From: Bacteroidota bacterium
Lineage (GTDB): Bacteria; Bacteroidota; Bacteroidia; NS11-12g; UBA955
Direction of reading: 5' to 3'
Assembly (NCBI GenBank): GCA_005788145.1
Contig: SXYY01000138.1
Span: 1-22,487 of the forward strand
Length of the DNA stretch: 22,487 nucleotides
Shown here: in pieces, positions 1-7,983 of the stretch
Numbering within the stretch: the stretch's first letter is position 1
How the letters are laid out: every line of letters starts with the position of its first letter
The notes under the pieces: generated by a model
What the model saw: only the letters and a program-made list of their open reading frames with translations
Told to the model about the DNA's origin: nothing
The model's database searches: none
Made by a program: the position numbers and the translations under genes

Positions 1-319
1 CAACGTCAGCGAAAATGTGGGTTTGAGTTATTATTTGTCGCTCAACAACAAATTCTTCGATTACACCCAAGCGCGATTGCCAAGTTTGGTCAACCCGTTT
101 CCTGAATATACGAAATTATTGTCGGATTTCCAAGTGGGATTGCCCACCGAGCCCAATACCGCATCCATCATTGCCAATGCCAACAAGGTGTTGGGCGATG
201 CTGCGTTACACGGGGCGATGAAGACGGCATGTGAAGCAGCCGGCGCCCAATGGCAGTGGGATGTAGAGCAACGAGCCTTATTATCCATTTACCAACAACT
301 GTTACCATTTCAACCTTGA
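1..319 (+). CDS. Glycosyltransferase (GT4-like), C-terminal fragment
   Basis: Open from the first base, read in the frame that starts at base 2, to a TGA at 317-319; the N-terminus lies upstream of the window. The visible ~105 residues contain the stretch GLSYYLSLNNKFFDYTQA followed by a short loop and FPEY. That is the donor-sugar-binding end of GT-B glycosyltransferases as found in Bacteroidota surface-polysaccharide clusters (pattern: G-S-Y-Y-x-L-x-N-K-F-F-D-Y, then a small segment ending in PEY). It probably moves a sugar from a nucleotide-sugar to a lipid- or glycan-linked acceptor at the inner face of the cytoplasmic membrane. A GTG at 17 could be read as a start, but the homologous region continues upstream of it, so it is not the true start. 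A second glycosyltransferase follows 14 bp downstream on the same strand, which suggests an operon. Substrate cannot be told. Confidence 0.75.
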   Translation, partial: NVSENVGLSYYLSLNNKFFDYTQARLPSLVNPFPEYTKLLSDFQVGLPTEPNTASIIANANKVLGDAALHGAMKTACEAAGAQWQWDVEQRALLSIYQQLLPFQP

Positions 320-333
320 GCAAGCAAAATGCC

Positions 334-1464
334 GTGAAGATTTCCCACATTCATATTATCGCTTTTGACCTTCCCCACCCTCCTGATTACGGCGGGGCCA
401 CCGATATCTACCACAAAATCCGCAGTCTCTACGATTTGGGCGTAAAAATCACTTTGCATGTATTTTTGTACAAAGGCAAAATGCCGGCACCGGCGTTGGA
501 CACGCTAACAGAAAAAACGCATTACTATTACCGCCGTCGCTTTGTCAATCCTTTTTGGGGATCCAAACCATATGTGGTCACCACACGAAACAGCGAGAAG
601 CTCATGAGAAATCTGCTGTTAGATGATTATCCCATTTTGTTTGAAGGACTCCATACAACGGCTTATTTGGGTCGGCCCGAACTCAAAGGCCGAACCATGG
701 TGGTCCGAGCCCACAATGTGGAGCACAACTACTACCGGGCGCTCGGCGAAGCCGAGCGCCGCTGGATCAAACAAAAATTCTTCTTCCTCGAAGCCAAACG
801 ACTGCAGAATTACGAGCCCATCCTGAAGCAAGCCCATGCCATCGCGGCCATATCGCCCATGGAAACGGCCTACTTCCAAAAAACCTACGGAAATACCCAT
901 TACATCCCCGCATTTCACTCAAACTCGAAAGTTATGTCGCTCCACGGCAAAGGCGATTATGTACTCTACCACGGCAATCTATCTATCCCGGAAAACGATC
1001 GCGCCGCCATTTATCTCGTCAATGAAGTGTTTCCCCTGCTCTCACAACCTTGTATCGTGGCAGGGTCCAACCCCTCCCAAATGCTGCAAAACGCCGCCGC
1101 CAAATACCCACACATCCAAATCAAAGCCAACCTCACCGCTAAGGAAATCTTCGACCTCGTGCGCAATGCCCATGTCAATACCCTGGTCACCTTCCAATCT
1201 ACGGGTATCAAACTCAAACTGCTCAATGCATTGTACCGGGGCCGACACCTGGTCGCCAACACGCCCATGGTGGAAGAAACCCAACTGGAATCGCTGTGTC
1301 AAGTCTCAGACGATCCAAAAATCATGGCGCACATCATCAAACAGTGTTTTTTGGAACCCTTGGAAGAATCAAACATCCGGGACCGAGAAATCAAACTCGC
1401 AAATACATTTAACAACGCCGAAAACGCCAAAAAACTGATAGCGCTGTTTGAAACTACAATTTAA
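334..1464 (+). CDS. Glycosyltransferase, GT4/group 1 type
   Basis: About 376 residues. The N-terminus (ISHIHIIAFDLPHPPDYGG) is the first Rossmann strand plus the P-P-x-Y-G-G glycine loop of GT-B glycosyltransferases; HNVEHNYY near the middle of the N-terminal domain and GIKLKLLNALYRG toward the C-terminus (donor-binding helix: G-x-K-x-K-L-L-N-A-L) support this. Likely a cytoplasmic or membrane-associated enzyme of surface glycan synthesis, with unknown sugar. I chose the GTG at 334, 14 bp after the upstream glycosyltransferase stop, because the family N-terminus begins there. The in-frame ATG at 250 would add 28 residues unlike the family and overlap the upstream gene. Its last 11 bp overlap the convergent DUF3078 gene. 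A perfect 10-bp hairpin lies inside it at 738-760, and downstream of that codon use becomes clearly C-rich. Confidence 0.82.
   Translation: MKISHIHIIAFDLPHPPDYGGATDIYHKIRSLYDLGVKITLHVFLYKGKMPAPALDTLTEKTHYYYRRRFVNPFWGSKPYVVTTRNSEKLMRNLLLDDYPILFEGLHTTAYLGRPELKGRTMVVRAHNVEHNYYRALGEAERRWIKQKFFFLEAKRLQNYEPILKQAHAIAAISPMETAYFQKTYGNTHYIPAFHSNSKVMSLHGKGDYVLYHGNLSIPENDRAAIYLVNEVFPLLSQPCIVAGSNPSQMLQNAAAKYPHIQIKANLTAKEIFDLVRNAHVNTLVTFQSTGIKLKLLNALYRGRHLVANTPMVEETQLESLCQVSDDPKIMAHIIKQCFLEPLEESNIRDREIKLANTFNNAENAKKLIALFETTI
738..760. repeat. Perfect inverted repeat inside glycosyltransferase gene
   Basis: Arms GGCGCTCGGC (738-747) and GCCGAGCGCC (751-760) pair perfectly around a GAA loop. It lies in frame and encodes R-A-L-G-E-A-E-R-R. 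No T-tract follows on either strand, so it is not a classical intrinsic terminator. Confidence 0.85.
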
Positions 1465-2422
1465 ACGAATAGCCCAAGCCGAATATCCAGCTATTTTGCC
1501 ACGCATTGGCACCGGGCTTCACCAAATCCTTGTCGTATATGGAAATCAGCGTGTAATTCACATTCAAGTACTTCGAAATCTTGGCCACCAACGCGAAATC
1601 GATTCGTGAATCCAAACTCGCTTCCTCAGAAACATATGGCGCAAATCCCAGATAGTTGAACTTCATCGTTACTTTCTTTTTTGCTCCCAACTCGCGTTGC
1701 AAACCCATCTGAATCTGCACCCCCATCTGATTGTCTAAAAATTTTCCCTTGGGCACACGGGCGATGATGACTTCCTTCCGAATATCATACAACAACTGAT
1801 TCAATACATAGGTCTGCTTCAAGGTCACATAACCCATCCGTACATAAAAGGTGGGCAAGGGCTTGTACTCCATACCCAAGGCAAACTGGGTTTGTCCCTG
1901 ACTCATAAAACTCGAGTTTAACGTCTCCACTTCCCTGCCGATGGTATTGCGAGAATACCGAAATCCCGGCAGCAATTGTGTTTGAAAGTTCAAACCCCCA
2001 AAAATCGACATACCCGGCTGGGCCGATACCGTATGTCCCAACTTGCTATCCAAAAACACGTTATCGATGTTCTTCTTGTTCACCCGATACCTCACCCCAA
2101 AATTGTCGTACTGTCGGGCCGACACCATCCCCAAATTCACTTTGAATATGTTATCGAAGCTCGTATTCGGTCGTTTCACTTGAGCAAATGCGCTCATGAA
2201 TCCGTTGGCTGTGATGTTATTGAAGCCACCGCTCGACCAGTTGGGCGATGAACCAGAGAAGGACACAGTAGAGCCAAAATCGGCGCCGTAGGTCAAAATA
2301 CGGTGTGCATTGGAATCGCGGTGATATTGATATTTCGTGGGTTGGCCATCATTGCCGCCGGCAAATGCCTCGGCACGCAGCAAAAATCCCAAACCAAATA
2401 CCAACAACAGTAACAGACGCAT
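1454..2422 (-). CDS. DUF3078 family outer-membrane barrel protein
   Basis: 322 residues. It starts with a typical signal peptide (MRLLLLLVFGLGFLLRAEAFA, probable cleavage near residue 20), and the body is built of alternating short beta strands ending in an aromatic C-terminal strand (GLGYSFKL), as expected for an outer-membrane barrel. The section NWSSGGFNNITANGF, then long strands with DNFGVRYRVNKKNIDN, matches my recollection of DUF3078, a Bacteroidota family of unknown function. I set the start at the ATG at 2422 because the signal peptide begins there; the frame is open to 2542 but that extension has no signal-peptide character. A near match to the -7 box (GATATTTG on the minus strand, 2431-2438) lies 8 nt before this ATG. 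Located 94 bp downstream of mscL on the same strand. The 3' end overlaps the convergent glycosyltransferase gene. Confidence 0.8.
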   Translation of the reverse strand: MRLLLLLVFGLGFLLRAEAFAGGNDGQPTKYQYHRDSNAHRILTYGADFGSTVSFSGSSPNWSSGGFNNITANGFMSAFAQVKRPNTSFDNIFKVNLGMVSARQYDNFGVRYRVNKKNIDNVFLDSKLGHTVSAQPGMSIFGGLNFQTQLLPGFRYSRNTIGREVETLNSSFMSQGQTQFALGMEYKPLPTFYVRMGYVTLKQTYVLNQLLYDIRKEVIIARVPKGKFLDNQMGVQIQMGLQRELGAKKKVTMKFNYLGFAPYVSEEASLDSRIDFALVAKISKYLNVNYTLISIYDKDLVKPGANAWQNSWIFGLGYSFKL

Positions 2423-2516
2423 TTCTGCCGCAAATATCAGTACCCTACAACACACTTCTCCCATGTTCCTTGTAGAGTTGTACTGCCGAAATGCCAATGT
2501 AAAAGAAATTGAACAG

Positions 2517-2837
2517 TTACGCGGCGGGCGGCGTTTCCTCATCGTCTTGCATAACGCTCGTCTTTGCTTTGTTCATGGCTTTCACCACCAAAAACAGCAC
2601 AAACGCCACGATAAAAAAGTGCAACACATTGGCTATCAATTTGCCGTAGTTAAACGGACCGAAGCGCAGGTCATCCAATTTCGCCCATCCCCCTACAACA
2701 GCAATCAATGGCATGATCAAGTCGTTCACCAAACTGTTGACGATATTCTGAAATGCAGTACCGATGATTACGGCCACTGCCAAATCAACCACATTTCCCC
2801 GGTTGACGAATTCCTGAAATTCCTTAATAATGCGCAT
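2517..2837 (-). CDS. mscL: Large-conductance mechanosensitive channel, short form
   Basis: 106 residues. The N-terminal helix and first membrane helix (IIKEFQEFVNRGNVVDLAVA, then VIIGTAFQNIVNSLVNDLIMP) are near-identical to the MscL pore region; the second helix is NVLHFFIVAFVLFLVVKAMNK. MscL is a homopentameric inner-membrane pore that opens under membrane tension and releases small solutes during osmotic downshock. Compared with the 136-residue E. coli protein, the periplasmic loop is cut to about 20 residues (WAKLDDLRFGPFNYGK). The C-terminal cytoplasmic helix is absent: the chain stops soon after TM2 at EETPPAA. I saw no continuation of an MscL tail in another frame after the stop, so this looks like a natural short form. 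It starts 27 bp after the typA stop and is probably co-transcribed with it. A one-mismatch -7 box (TTAATTTG, minus strand, 2846-2853) lies just upstream. Confidence 0.93.
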   Translation of the reverse strand: MRIIKEFQEFVNRGNVVDLAVAVIIGTAFQNIVNSLVNDLIMPLIAVVGGWAKLDDLRFGPFNYGKLIANVLHFFIVAFVLFLVVKAMNKAKTSVMQDDEETPPAA

Positions 2838-2864
2838 AGTTAAGGCAAATTAATGCCGAAAATA

Positions 2865-4682
2865 TTAGCCTTCCAAGCCCATTTTCGAAGACGCACGCTT
2901 GCGTTCGTTTTCGTCCAAATAGACTTTACGCAATCGGATGTTCTCTGGAGTAACTTCCACATACTCATCCTCTTGGATGTACTCCATGGCTTCTTCCAAT
3001 GAAAACTGACGTGGTGGCGCCAACACGGTGTTGTCGTCTTTGCCCGCAGCACGGAAGTTCGTCATTTGTTTGGCGGTACACAAGTTCACCACCAAGTCGC
3101 CTGGCTTTATGTGCTCTCCCATCAATTGACCGGTATATATTTCAGCACCCGGGTGAATGAAGAAAGTACCTCGATCCTTCAACTTATCCATGCTGTAAGG
3201 TGTAGCAGTTCCCTTTTCCTTGCTGATCAACACACCATTGATTCTCATGGGCATTGGACCTTTCCAAGGTTCGAAATCTTTCAAACGATGCGCCATAATG
3301 GCCTCACCTTGCGTAGCGGTCAACAAATTATTTCTCAAACCAATCAACCCCCGTGAAGGAATATCAAATTCCAAACGCACCATATCGCCCTTGGGCATCA
3401 TGCTGGTCATTTCGCCTTTGCGCTGACTCGCATACTCAATCACTTTTCCACTGTTCTCTTCAGGTACATCAACCGTCAATATCTCAATAGGCTCGTAGGT
3501 TTTGCCCTCGATCTCTTTCAAAATAACCCGGGGCTGACCCAACTGCAATTCGTAACCTTCTCTGCGCATGGTCTCAACCAACACGCCCAAGTGAAGGATA
3601 CCGCGACCAAATACCAACCACTGATCCGCTGAGTTGGTCTCTTCTACGCGCAACGCCAAATTCTTTTCCGTCTCTTTCATCAAACGTTCCTTGATCTTTT
3701 GGCTGGTAACGAATTTACCTTCTTTGCCGAAGAAAGGACTGTTGTTGATGGTAAACAACATGCTCATCGTGGGCTCATCAATTTTCATGGTAGGCATTGC
3801 CTCGGGAGTTTCAAAATCAGCGATGGTATCACCGATTTCAAAATTGTCGATACCTGTGATCGCACAAATATCTCCACACTCCACTGACTCCACTTTTCTC
3901 TTACCCAAACCGTCGAAAATAAACAATTCCCTCACGCGGGTTTTTTCAATCTTGCCATCGCGCTTCACCAAAGAAACGGGCATGTTTTCTTTCAAACCAC
4001 CACGGTGCAAGCGACCGATTGCGATACGACCTGTATAATTGCTGTAATCCAAGCTAGTGATTTGCAACTGGGGTGTTCCCTCACGCATTACTGGTGCAGG
4101 CACAACTTCCAAGATGGTATCCATCAAAAAGGTCAAATCAGCGGTTGGGGTCTTGTAATCAGGACCAAACCAACCATTCTTACCCGAACCAAAAACGGTG
4201 GTAAAATCCAACTGATCTTCGTTGGCGCCCAAGTTGAAGAACAAATCGAAGATATCGTCATGGGTTTTGTCGGGATCGCAGTTTGGTTTGTCTACTTTGT
4301 TGATTACCACGATGGCTTTTTTACCAAGGGCCAAGGCTTTTTGCAACACAAAACGGGTTTGTGGCATTGGACCTTCAAAGGCATCCACCAACAGCAAAAC
4401 ACCGTCGGCCATGTTCAACACTCGTTCTACCTCTCCACCGAAATCCGCGTGACCAGGGGTGTCGATAATGTTAATTTTCGCACCTTTCCATTGAACACTC
4501 ACGTTTTTGGCCAAAATGGTGATACCGCGCTCGCGTTCCAAATCGTTGTTGTCGAGGATCAACTCCCCAATTTCTTGGTTATCACGGAACAAACGGGCTT
4601 GGTGTAACATTTTGTCGACCAGTGTGGTTTTACCATGGTCAACGTGCGCAATGATGGCGATATTTCTGATGGGCGTAGACAT
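2865..4682 (-). CDS. typA: Ribosome-associated translational GTPase TypA/BipA
   Basis: 605 residues, the normal family length. G1 is AHVDHGKTT (residues 12-20), followed by the switch I region ERERGITI, G3 DTPGHADFGGEVERV and G4 NKVDKPNCDP. Downstream come domain 2, the EF-G-like domain III (LHLGVLVETMRREGYE), domain V with PSRGLIGLRNNLLT, and the BipA-specific C-terminal domain, including LCTAKQMTNFRAAGKDD. BipA binds the 70S ribosome at the EF-G site and helps 50S assembly and translation at low temperature or under stress; it acts in the cytoplasm. The ATG at 4682 gives the canonical N-terminus. It is divergent from prfC across 150 bp and is followed on the same strand by mscL. I found no exact -7 box upstream. 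Confidence 0.97.
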   Translation of the reverse strand: MSTPIRNIAIIAHVDHGKTTLVDKMLHQARLFRDNQEIGELILDNNDLERERGITILAKNVSVQWKGAKINIIDTPGHADFGGEVERVLNMADGVLLLVDAFEGPMPQTRFVLQKALALGKKAIVVINKVDKPNCDPDKTHDDIFDLFFNLGANEDQLDFTTVFGSGKNGWFGPDYKTPTADLTFLMDTILEVVPAPVMREGTPQLQITSLDYSNYTGRIAIGRLHRGGLKENMPVSLVKRDGKIEKTRVRELFIFDGLGKRKVESVECGDICAITGIDNFEIGDTIADFETPEAMPTMKIDEPTMSMLFTINNSPFFGKEGKFVTSQKIKERLMKETEKNLALRVEETNSADQWLVFGRGILHLGVLVETMRREGYELQLGQPRVILKEIEGKTYEPIEILTVDVPEENSGKVIEYASQRKGEMTSMMPKGDMVRLEFDIPSRGLIGLRNNLLTATQGEAIMAHRLKDFEPWKGPMPMRINGVLISKEKGTATPYSMDKLKDRGTFFIHPGAEIYTGQLMGEHIKPGDLVVNLCTAKQMTNFRAAGKDDNTVLAPPRQFSLEEAMEYIQEDEYVEVTPENIRLRKVYLDENERKRASSKMGLEG

Positions 4683-4809
4683 TTATCTGTTAAAAAGTCC
4701 GCGAATTTCGGCATAATATTCCACAACTCCCTATCTACTTGGATTTTGTTTTTGTGAAATCCGCAAAATCCCCTGAGAAAGTCCGAATTCCGCCCTCGTG
4801 AAAATCACC

Positions 4810-4817
4810 TAAATTTG
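4810..4817 (+). promoter_or_regulatory. Bacteroidota -7 box (TAAATTTG) for prfC
   Basis: Exact match to TAnnTTTG, ending 15 nt before the prfC ATG, which would give a leader of about 8-12 nt. I could not identify a convincing -33 TTG element at the usual spacing. The rest of the 4683-4832 typA/prfC interval is AT-rich, with one 8-bp inverted repeat (4741-4748 / 4764-4771). Confidence 0.5.
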
Positions 4818-4832
4818 CACTTTTCACAGTTC

Positions 4833-6413
4833 ATGTACGAATCCGAAATCGCCAAACGCAAAACCTTTGCCATCATCGCCCACCCCGATGCAGGAAAAAC
4901 CACCCTCACAGAGAAATTTCTGCTCTTCGGTGGCCAAATCCAAACCGCCGGTGCCGTTAAAAACAACAAAATCAACAAAGCCACTACCTCGGATTTCATG
5001 GAAATTGAAAAGCAAAGGGGTATATCGGTGGCCACTTCGGTGATGACCTTCCACTATAAAGAGAAGTGGGTGAACATCTTGGATACGCCCGGACACAAAG
5101 ACTTCGCAGAGGACACATATCGTACGCTCACTGCCGTCGATAGCGTTATCCTGGTTATCGACTGCGTAAAAGGTGTGGAAGAACAAACCGAACGATTGAT
5201 GGAAGTCTGCAGAATGCGCAGCACCCCCGTCATCATTTTCGTCAACAAAATGGACCGAGATGGAAAGGATCCGTTCGACCTGCTGGAAGAACTCGAAGCC
5301 AAACTCAACATCGGTGTGCACCCCATGAGCTGGCCCATCAACGGTGGAAAAGACTTCAAAGGCGTATACCTCCTCCACAACCAATCACTCAACCTCTTTG
5401 AAAGCAGCAAAACCAAAGTGGCAGACGATGTGGTAAAAATCAACGGACTTTCAGACCCCCAAATCGACACCATCCTCAATGCAAAAGACGCCAGCAAACT
5501 GCGCGATGACGTTGAACTCATCGATGGTGTGTACGGTGAACTGTCGCAAAGTGACTACCTCAACGCCAAAACAGCCCCGGTATTTTTTGGATCGGCCTTG
5601 AACAGTTTCGGTATACAAGAGTTGCTCGATACCTTCATCGAAGTAGCCCCCAATCCACTGCCCCGCGCCACCACCAAAAGAGAAATCGAACCCAATGAAG
5701 CCAAATTCTCGGGCTTTGTTTTCAAAATACACGCCAACCTTGACCCAAAACACCGCGATCGCATTGCCTTTTTGCGGGTCTGCTCTGGCAAATTCGAGCG
5801 CAACAAAAACTTCAAACATGTGCGCTTGGAAAAGCAAATGAAATTCGCCAACCCCTACATGTTCTTGGCCCAATCCAAGGAGGTGATGGACGATGCTTAT
5901 CCCGGCGATGTGGTGGGTTTATACGATACTGGCAATTTCAAAATTGGCGATACCCTCACCGAGGGCGAAAGCTTCATCTTCAAAGGCATCCCGAGTTTCT
6001 CGCCGGAGATATTCAAGGAACTGATCAACATAGACCCCATGAAAAGCAAGCAACTTGAGAAAGGGATTCAGCAGCTGACAGACGAGGGTTTGGCTTCGCT
6101 ATTTTTGCAAGAGTTGGGGAACCGAAAATTTGTGGGTACCGTGGGTGAACTGCAGTTTGAGGTTTTGCAATACCGCTTGGAACATGAATATGGCGCCAAA
6201 TGTAGGTTTGAGCCCCGCGGCATTCACAAAGCCTGTTGGATGAGCGGAGAAGAAGCAGATTTGAAGGACTTTATGAAGTACCGACAAACCAATATCGCAT
6301 ACGACAAAGACAATCAACCCGTATTTTTGGCCGAAACCGCCTTCATCCTCAGAATGGCCGAAGAAAAATACCCCAACATAACTTTCCATACAACCAGCGA
6401 GTTTAAAGTGTGA
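4833..6413 (+). CDS. prfC: Peptide chain release factor 3
   Basis: 526 residues, close to the 529 of E. coli RF3. G1 is AHPDAGKT (residues 16-23), the RF3-specific P-loop; then SDFMEIEKQRGISVATSV (switch I, unlike EF-G), G3 DTPGHKDFAED (from residue 84) and G4 NKMDRDGKDP. RF3 is a cytoplasmic GTPase that speeds release of RF1/RF2 from the ribosome after termination. The start is the ATG at 4833; a TTG 18 bp upstream is in frame but falls inside the probable -7 box. Codon use is C-rich in the first two thirds and becomes G-rich from about 6000 on, without any hairpin at the change. lpdA follows 38 bp downstream and has its own -7 box in the gap. Confidence 0.96.
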   Translation: MYESEIAKRKTFAIIAHPDAGKTTLTEKFLLFGGQIQTAGAVKNNKINKATTSDFMEIEKQRGISVATSVMTFHYKEKWVNILDTPGHKDFAEDTYRTLTAVDSVILVIDCVKGVEEQTERLMEVCRMRSTPVIIFVNKMDRDGKDPFDLLEELEAKLNIGVHPMSWPINGGKDFKGVYLLHNQSLNLFESSKTKVADDVVKINGLSDPQIDTILNAKDASKLRDDVELIDGVYGELSQSDYLNAKTAPVFFGSALNSFGIQELLDTFIEVAPNPLPRATTKREIEPNEAKFSGFVFKIHANLDPKHRDRIAFLRVCSGKFERNKNFKHVRLEKQMKFANPYMFLAQSKEVMDDAYPGDVVGLYDTGNFKIGDTLTEGESFIFKGIPSFSPEIFKELINIDPMKSKQLEKGIQQLTDEGLASLFLQELGNRKFVGTVGELQFEVLQYRLEHEYGAKCRFEPRGIHKACWMSGEEADLKDFMKYRQTNIAYDKDNQPVFLAETAFILRMAEEKYPNITFHTTSEFKV

Positions 6414-6428
6414 TTCAAATGAATCCAT

Positions 6429-6436
6429 TATCTTTG
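6429..6436 (+). promoter_or_regulatory. Bacteroidota -7 box (TATCTTTG) for lpdA
   Basis: Exact TAnnTTTG match in the 38-bp gap between prfC and lpdA, ending 15 nt before the lpdA ATG at 6452. It argues against starting lpdA at the in-frame GTG at 6410, which lies upstream of the box and inside prfC. Confidence 0.5.
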
Positions 6437-6451
6437 CGTCACCATTTATTC

Positions 6452-7840
6452 ATGAAATTCGATATTGCAGTCATCGGTAGCGGTCCCGGAGGTTATGTAG
6501 CCGCCATTCGCGCCGCCCAGTTGGGCAAGAAAGTTGCCATCATTGAAAAAGCCGAATTAGGCGGTGTTTGTTTGAACTGGGGTTGTATCCCAACCAAAGC
6601 GTTGCTCAAGAGCGCGCAGGTGTTCGACTACATCAACCATGCAGCCGATTACGGTATCACCGTAAAAGAACACAGCGCCGACTTTGAAGGCATGATCAAA
6701 CGCTCTCGTGGCGTGGCTGATGGAATGAGCAAGGGCATTACCTTCTTGATGAAGAAAAACAAAATTGAAGTCATCAAAGGCACAGCAAAATTGGCCGGCA
6801 AAGGCAAAATCTCTGTAACCGGAGACGATGGCAAAGCCCAAATCGTGGAAGCAGACCACACCATATTGGCTACTGGATCACGCAGTCGCGAATTGCCGAA
6901 CATCAAAATTGACGGTAAGTACGTCATTGGCTACCGCGAAGCGATGGTGTTACCAAAACAACCCAAAGAATTGATTATCATTGGATCAGGGGCCATCGGC
7001 ATGGAGTTCGCCTATTTCTATGCAAGCATCGGTACCAAAGTAACCATCGTTGAATTCATGTCGCGCATCCTCCCCATCGAAGATGAAGAGGTGAGCAAAG
7101 CCATGGCGATGGTATACAAAAAACGTGGCATCGAGATTTTGACCGAGAGCAGCGTTGAGAAAGTAGACATTAAAAAAGACCGTTGCATCGTTACCGTCAA
7201 GACCAAAACGGGCGAGGTAACCATGGAATCGGATATCGTATTGAGTGCGGCCGGTGTTCAAACCAACCTCGAAAATTTGGGATTGGAAGAAATGGGCATC
7301 AAAACCGACAAAGGCAAAGTTATCGTTGATGATTTCTATCGCACATCTGCTCCCGGCATTTATGCCATCGGCGATATCGTTCCCGGCCCAGCATTGGCAC
7401 ACGTGGCCAGCGCAGAAGGCATCATTTGCGTAGAAGCCATTTGTGGTCACCACCCATCACCCTTGAACTACGGCAACATCCCAGGATGTACCTACACCCA
7501 CCCAGAAGTGGCCAGCGTGGGTTACACCGAAGCACAAGCCAAGGAAAAAGGTTACGACATCATGGTGGGCAAATTCCCATTCTCTGCGAGCGGCAAAGCA
7601 TCTGCAGGCGGACACAAAGACGGTTTCGTGAAGGTAATCTTCGACAAGAAATACGGCGAGTGGTTGGGTTGTCACATGGTTGGCGAAGGCGTTACTGATA
7701 TCATCATTGAGGCCGTGGTTGCCCGTAATTTGGAGACCACCGGCTTGGAGATTTTGAAGAGTGTACACCCGCACCCTACCATGAGCGAAGCAGTGATGGA
7801 AGCTGTAGCTCAGGCATACGGCGAGTGCATTCACTTGTAA
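6452..7840 (+). CDS. lpdA: Dihydrolipoyl dehydrogenase (E3)
   Basis: 462 residues. FAD-binding GSGPGG (residues 9-14), redox-active disulfide C40/C45 in GGVCLNWGCIPTK, a second Rossmann motif for NAD (IIGSGAIGMEFAYFYASIG), the FAD contact YAIGDIVPGPALAHVASAEG, and the dimerisation-domain catalytic motif HPHPTMSEAV near the C-terminus. E3 reoxidises dihydrolipoamide with NAD+ for pyruvate, 2-oxoglutarate or branched-chain dehydrogenase complexes or the glycine cleavage system; no partner subunit lies next to it, so which complex it serves is open. The ATG at 6452 gives the standard N-terminus. A strong terminator follows about 50 bp after the stop. Confidence 0.96.
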   Translation: MKFDIAVIGSGPGGYVAAIRAAQLGKKVAIIEKAELGGVCLNWGCIPTKALLKSAQVFDYINHAADYGITVKEHSADFEGMIKRSRGVADGMSKGITFLMKKNKIEVIKGTAKLAGKGKISVTGDDGKAQIVEADHTILATGSRSRELPNIKIDGKYVIGYREAMVLPKQPKELIIIGSGAIGMEFAYFYASIGTKVTIVEFMSRILPIEDEEVSKAMAMVYKKRGIEILTESSVEKVDIKKDRCIVTVKTKTGEVTMESDIVLSAAGVQTNLENLGLEEMGIKTDKGKVIVDDFYRTSAPGIYAIGDIVPGPALAHVASAEGIICVEAICGHHPSPLNYGNIPGCTYTHPEVASVGYTEAQAKEKGYDIMVGKFPFSASGKASAGGHKDGFVKVIFDKKYGEWLGCHMVGEGVTDIIIEAVVARNLETTGLEILKSVHPHPTMSEAVMEAVAQAYGECIHL

Positions 7841-7890
7841 GAACATTTGATTGGGCGATGGTTCTCTGTAACCTTCGTTCTCATAAACAC

Positions 7891-7923
7891 AAAAAAAGGC
7901 GGACCGGCGGTCCGCCTTTTTTT
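7891..7923. terminator. Strong intrinsic terminator after lpdA, possibly bidirectional
   Basis: A7 (7891-7897), arm GGCGGACC (7898-7905), loop GGC, arm GGTCCGCC (7909-7916), T7 (7917-7923). The GC stem is perfect, and the A and T tracts extend the pairing to 15 bp. It separates lpdA from the MBL-fold gene. Confidence 0.95.
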
Positions 7924-7971
7924 GTACCCTACCCGCATCGCCCCGAAACCAAAAATCACCCCAAACAACCT

Positions 7972-7979
7972 TACCTTTG
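7972..7979 (+). promoter_or_regulatory. Bacteroidota -7 box (TACCTTTG) for MBL-fold gene
   Basis: Exact TAnnTTTG match, but only 4 nt separate it from the ATG at 7984. If used, transcription would begin at or very near the first base of the start codon, giving a leaderless or nearly leaderless mRNA. Confidence 0.5.
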
Positions 7980-7983
7980 TCCC

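Noticed and set aside
738..760. In-gene hairpin as an intrinsic terminator
   Set aside because: No T-tract follows on either strand, and the reading frame continues through it; the same holds for 8885-8945 and 14241-14269.
836..1438. Plus-strand 200-residue frame inside the glycosyltransferase gene
   Set aside because: Proline/serine/threonine-rich translation from the other frame of C-rich codons; no family resemblance.
2101..2130. Short palindrome TGTCGGGCCGACA in the DUF3078 gene
   Set aside because: Only 6-bp arms; expected by chance in a window of this size.
4005..4607. Plus-strand 200-residue frame opposite typA
   Set aside because: Antisense to a highly conserved gene; translation has no domain features.
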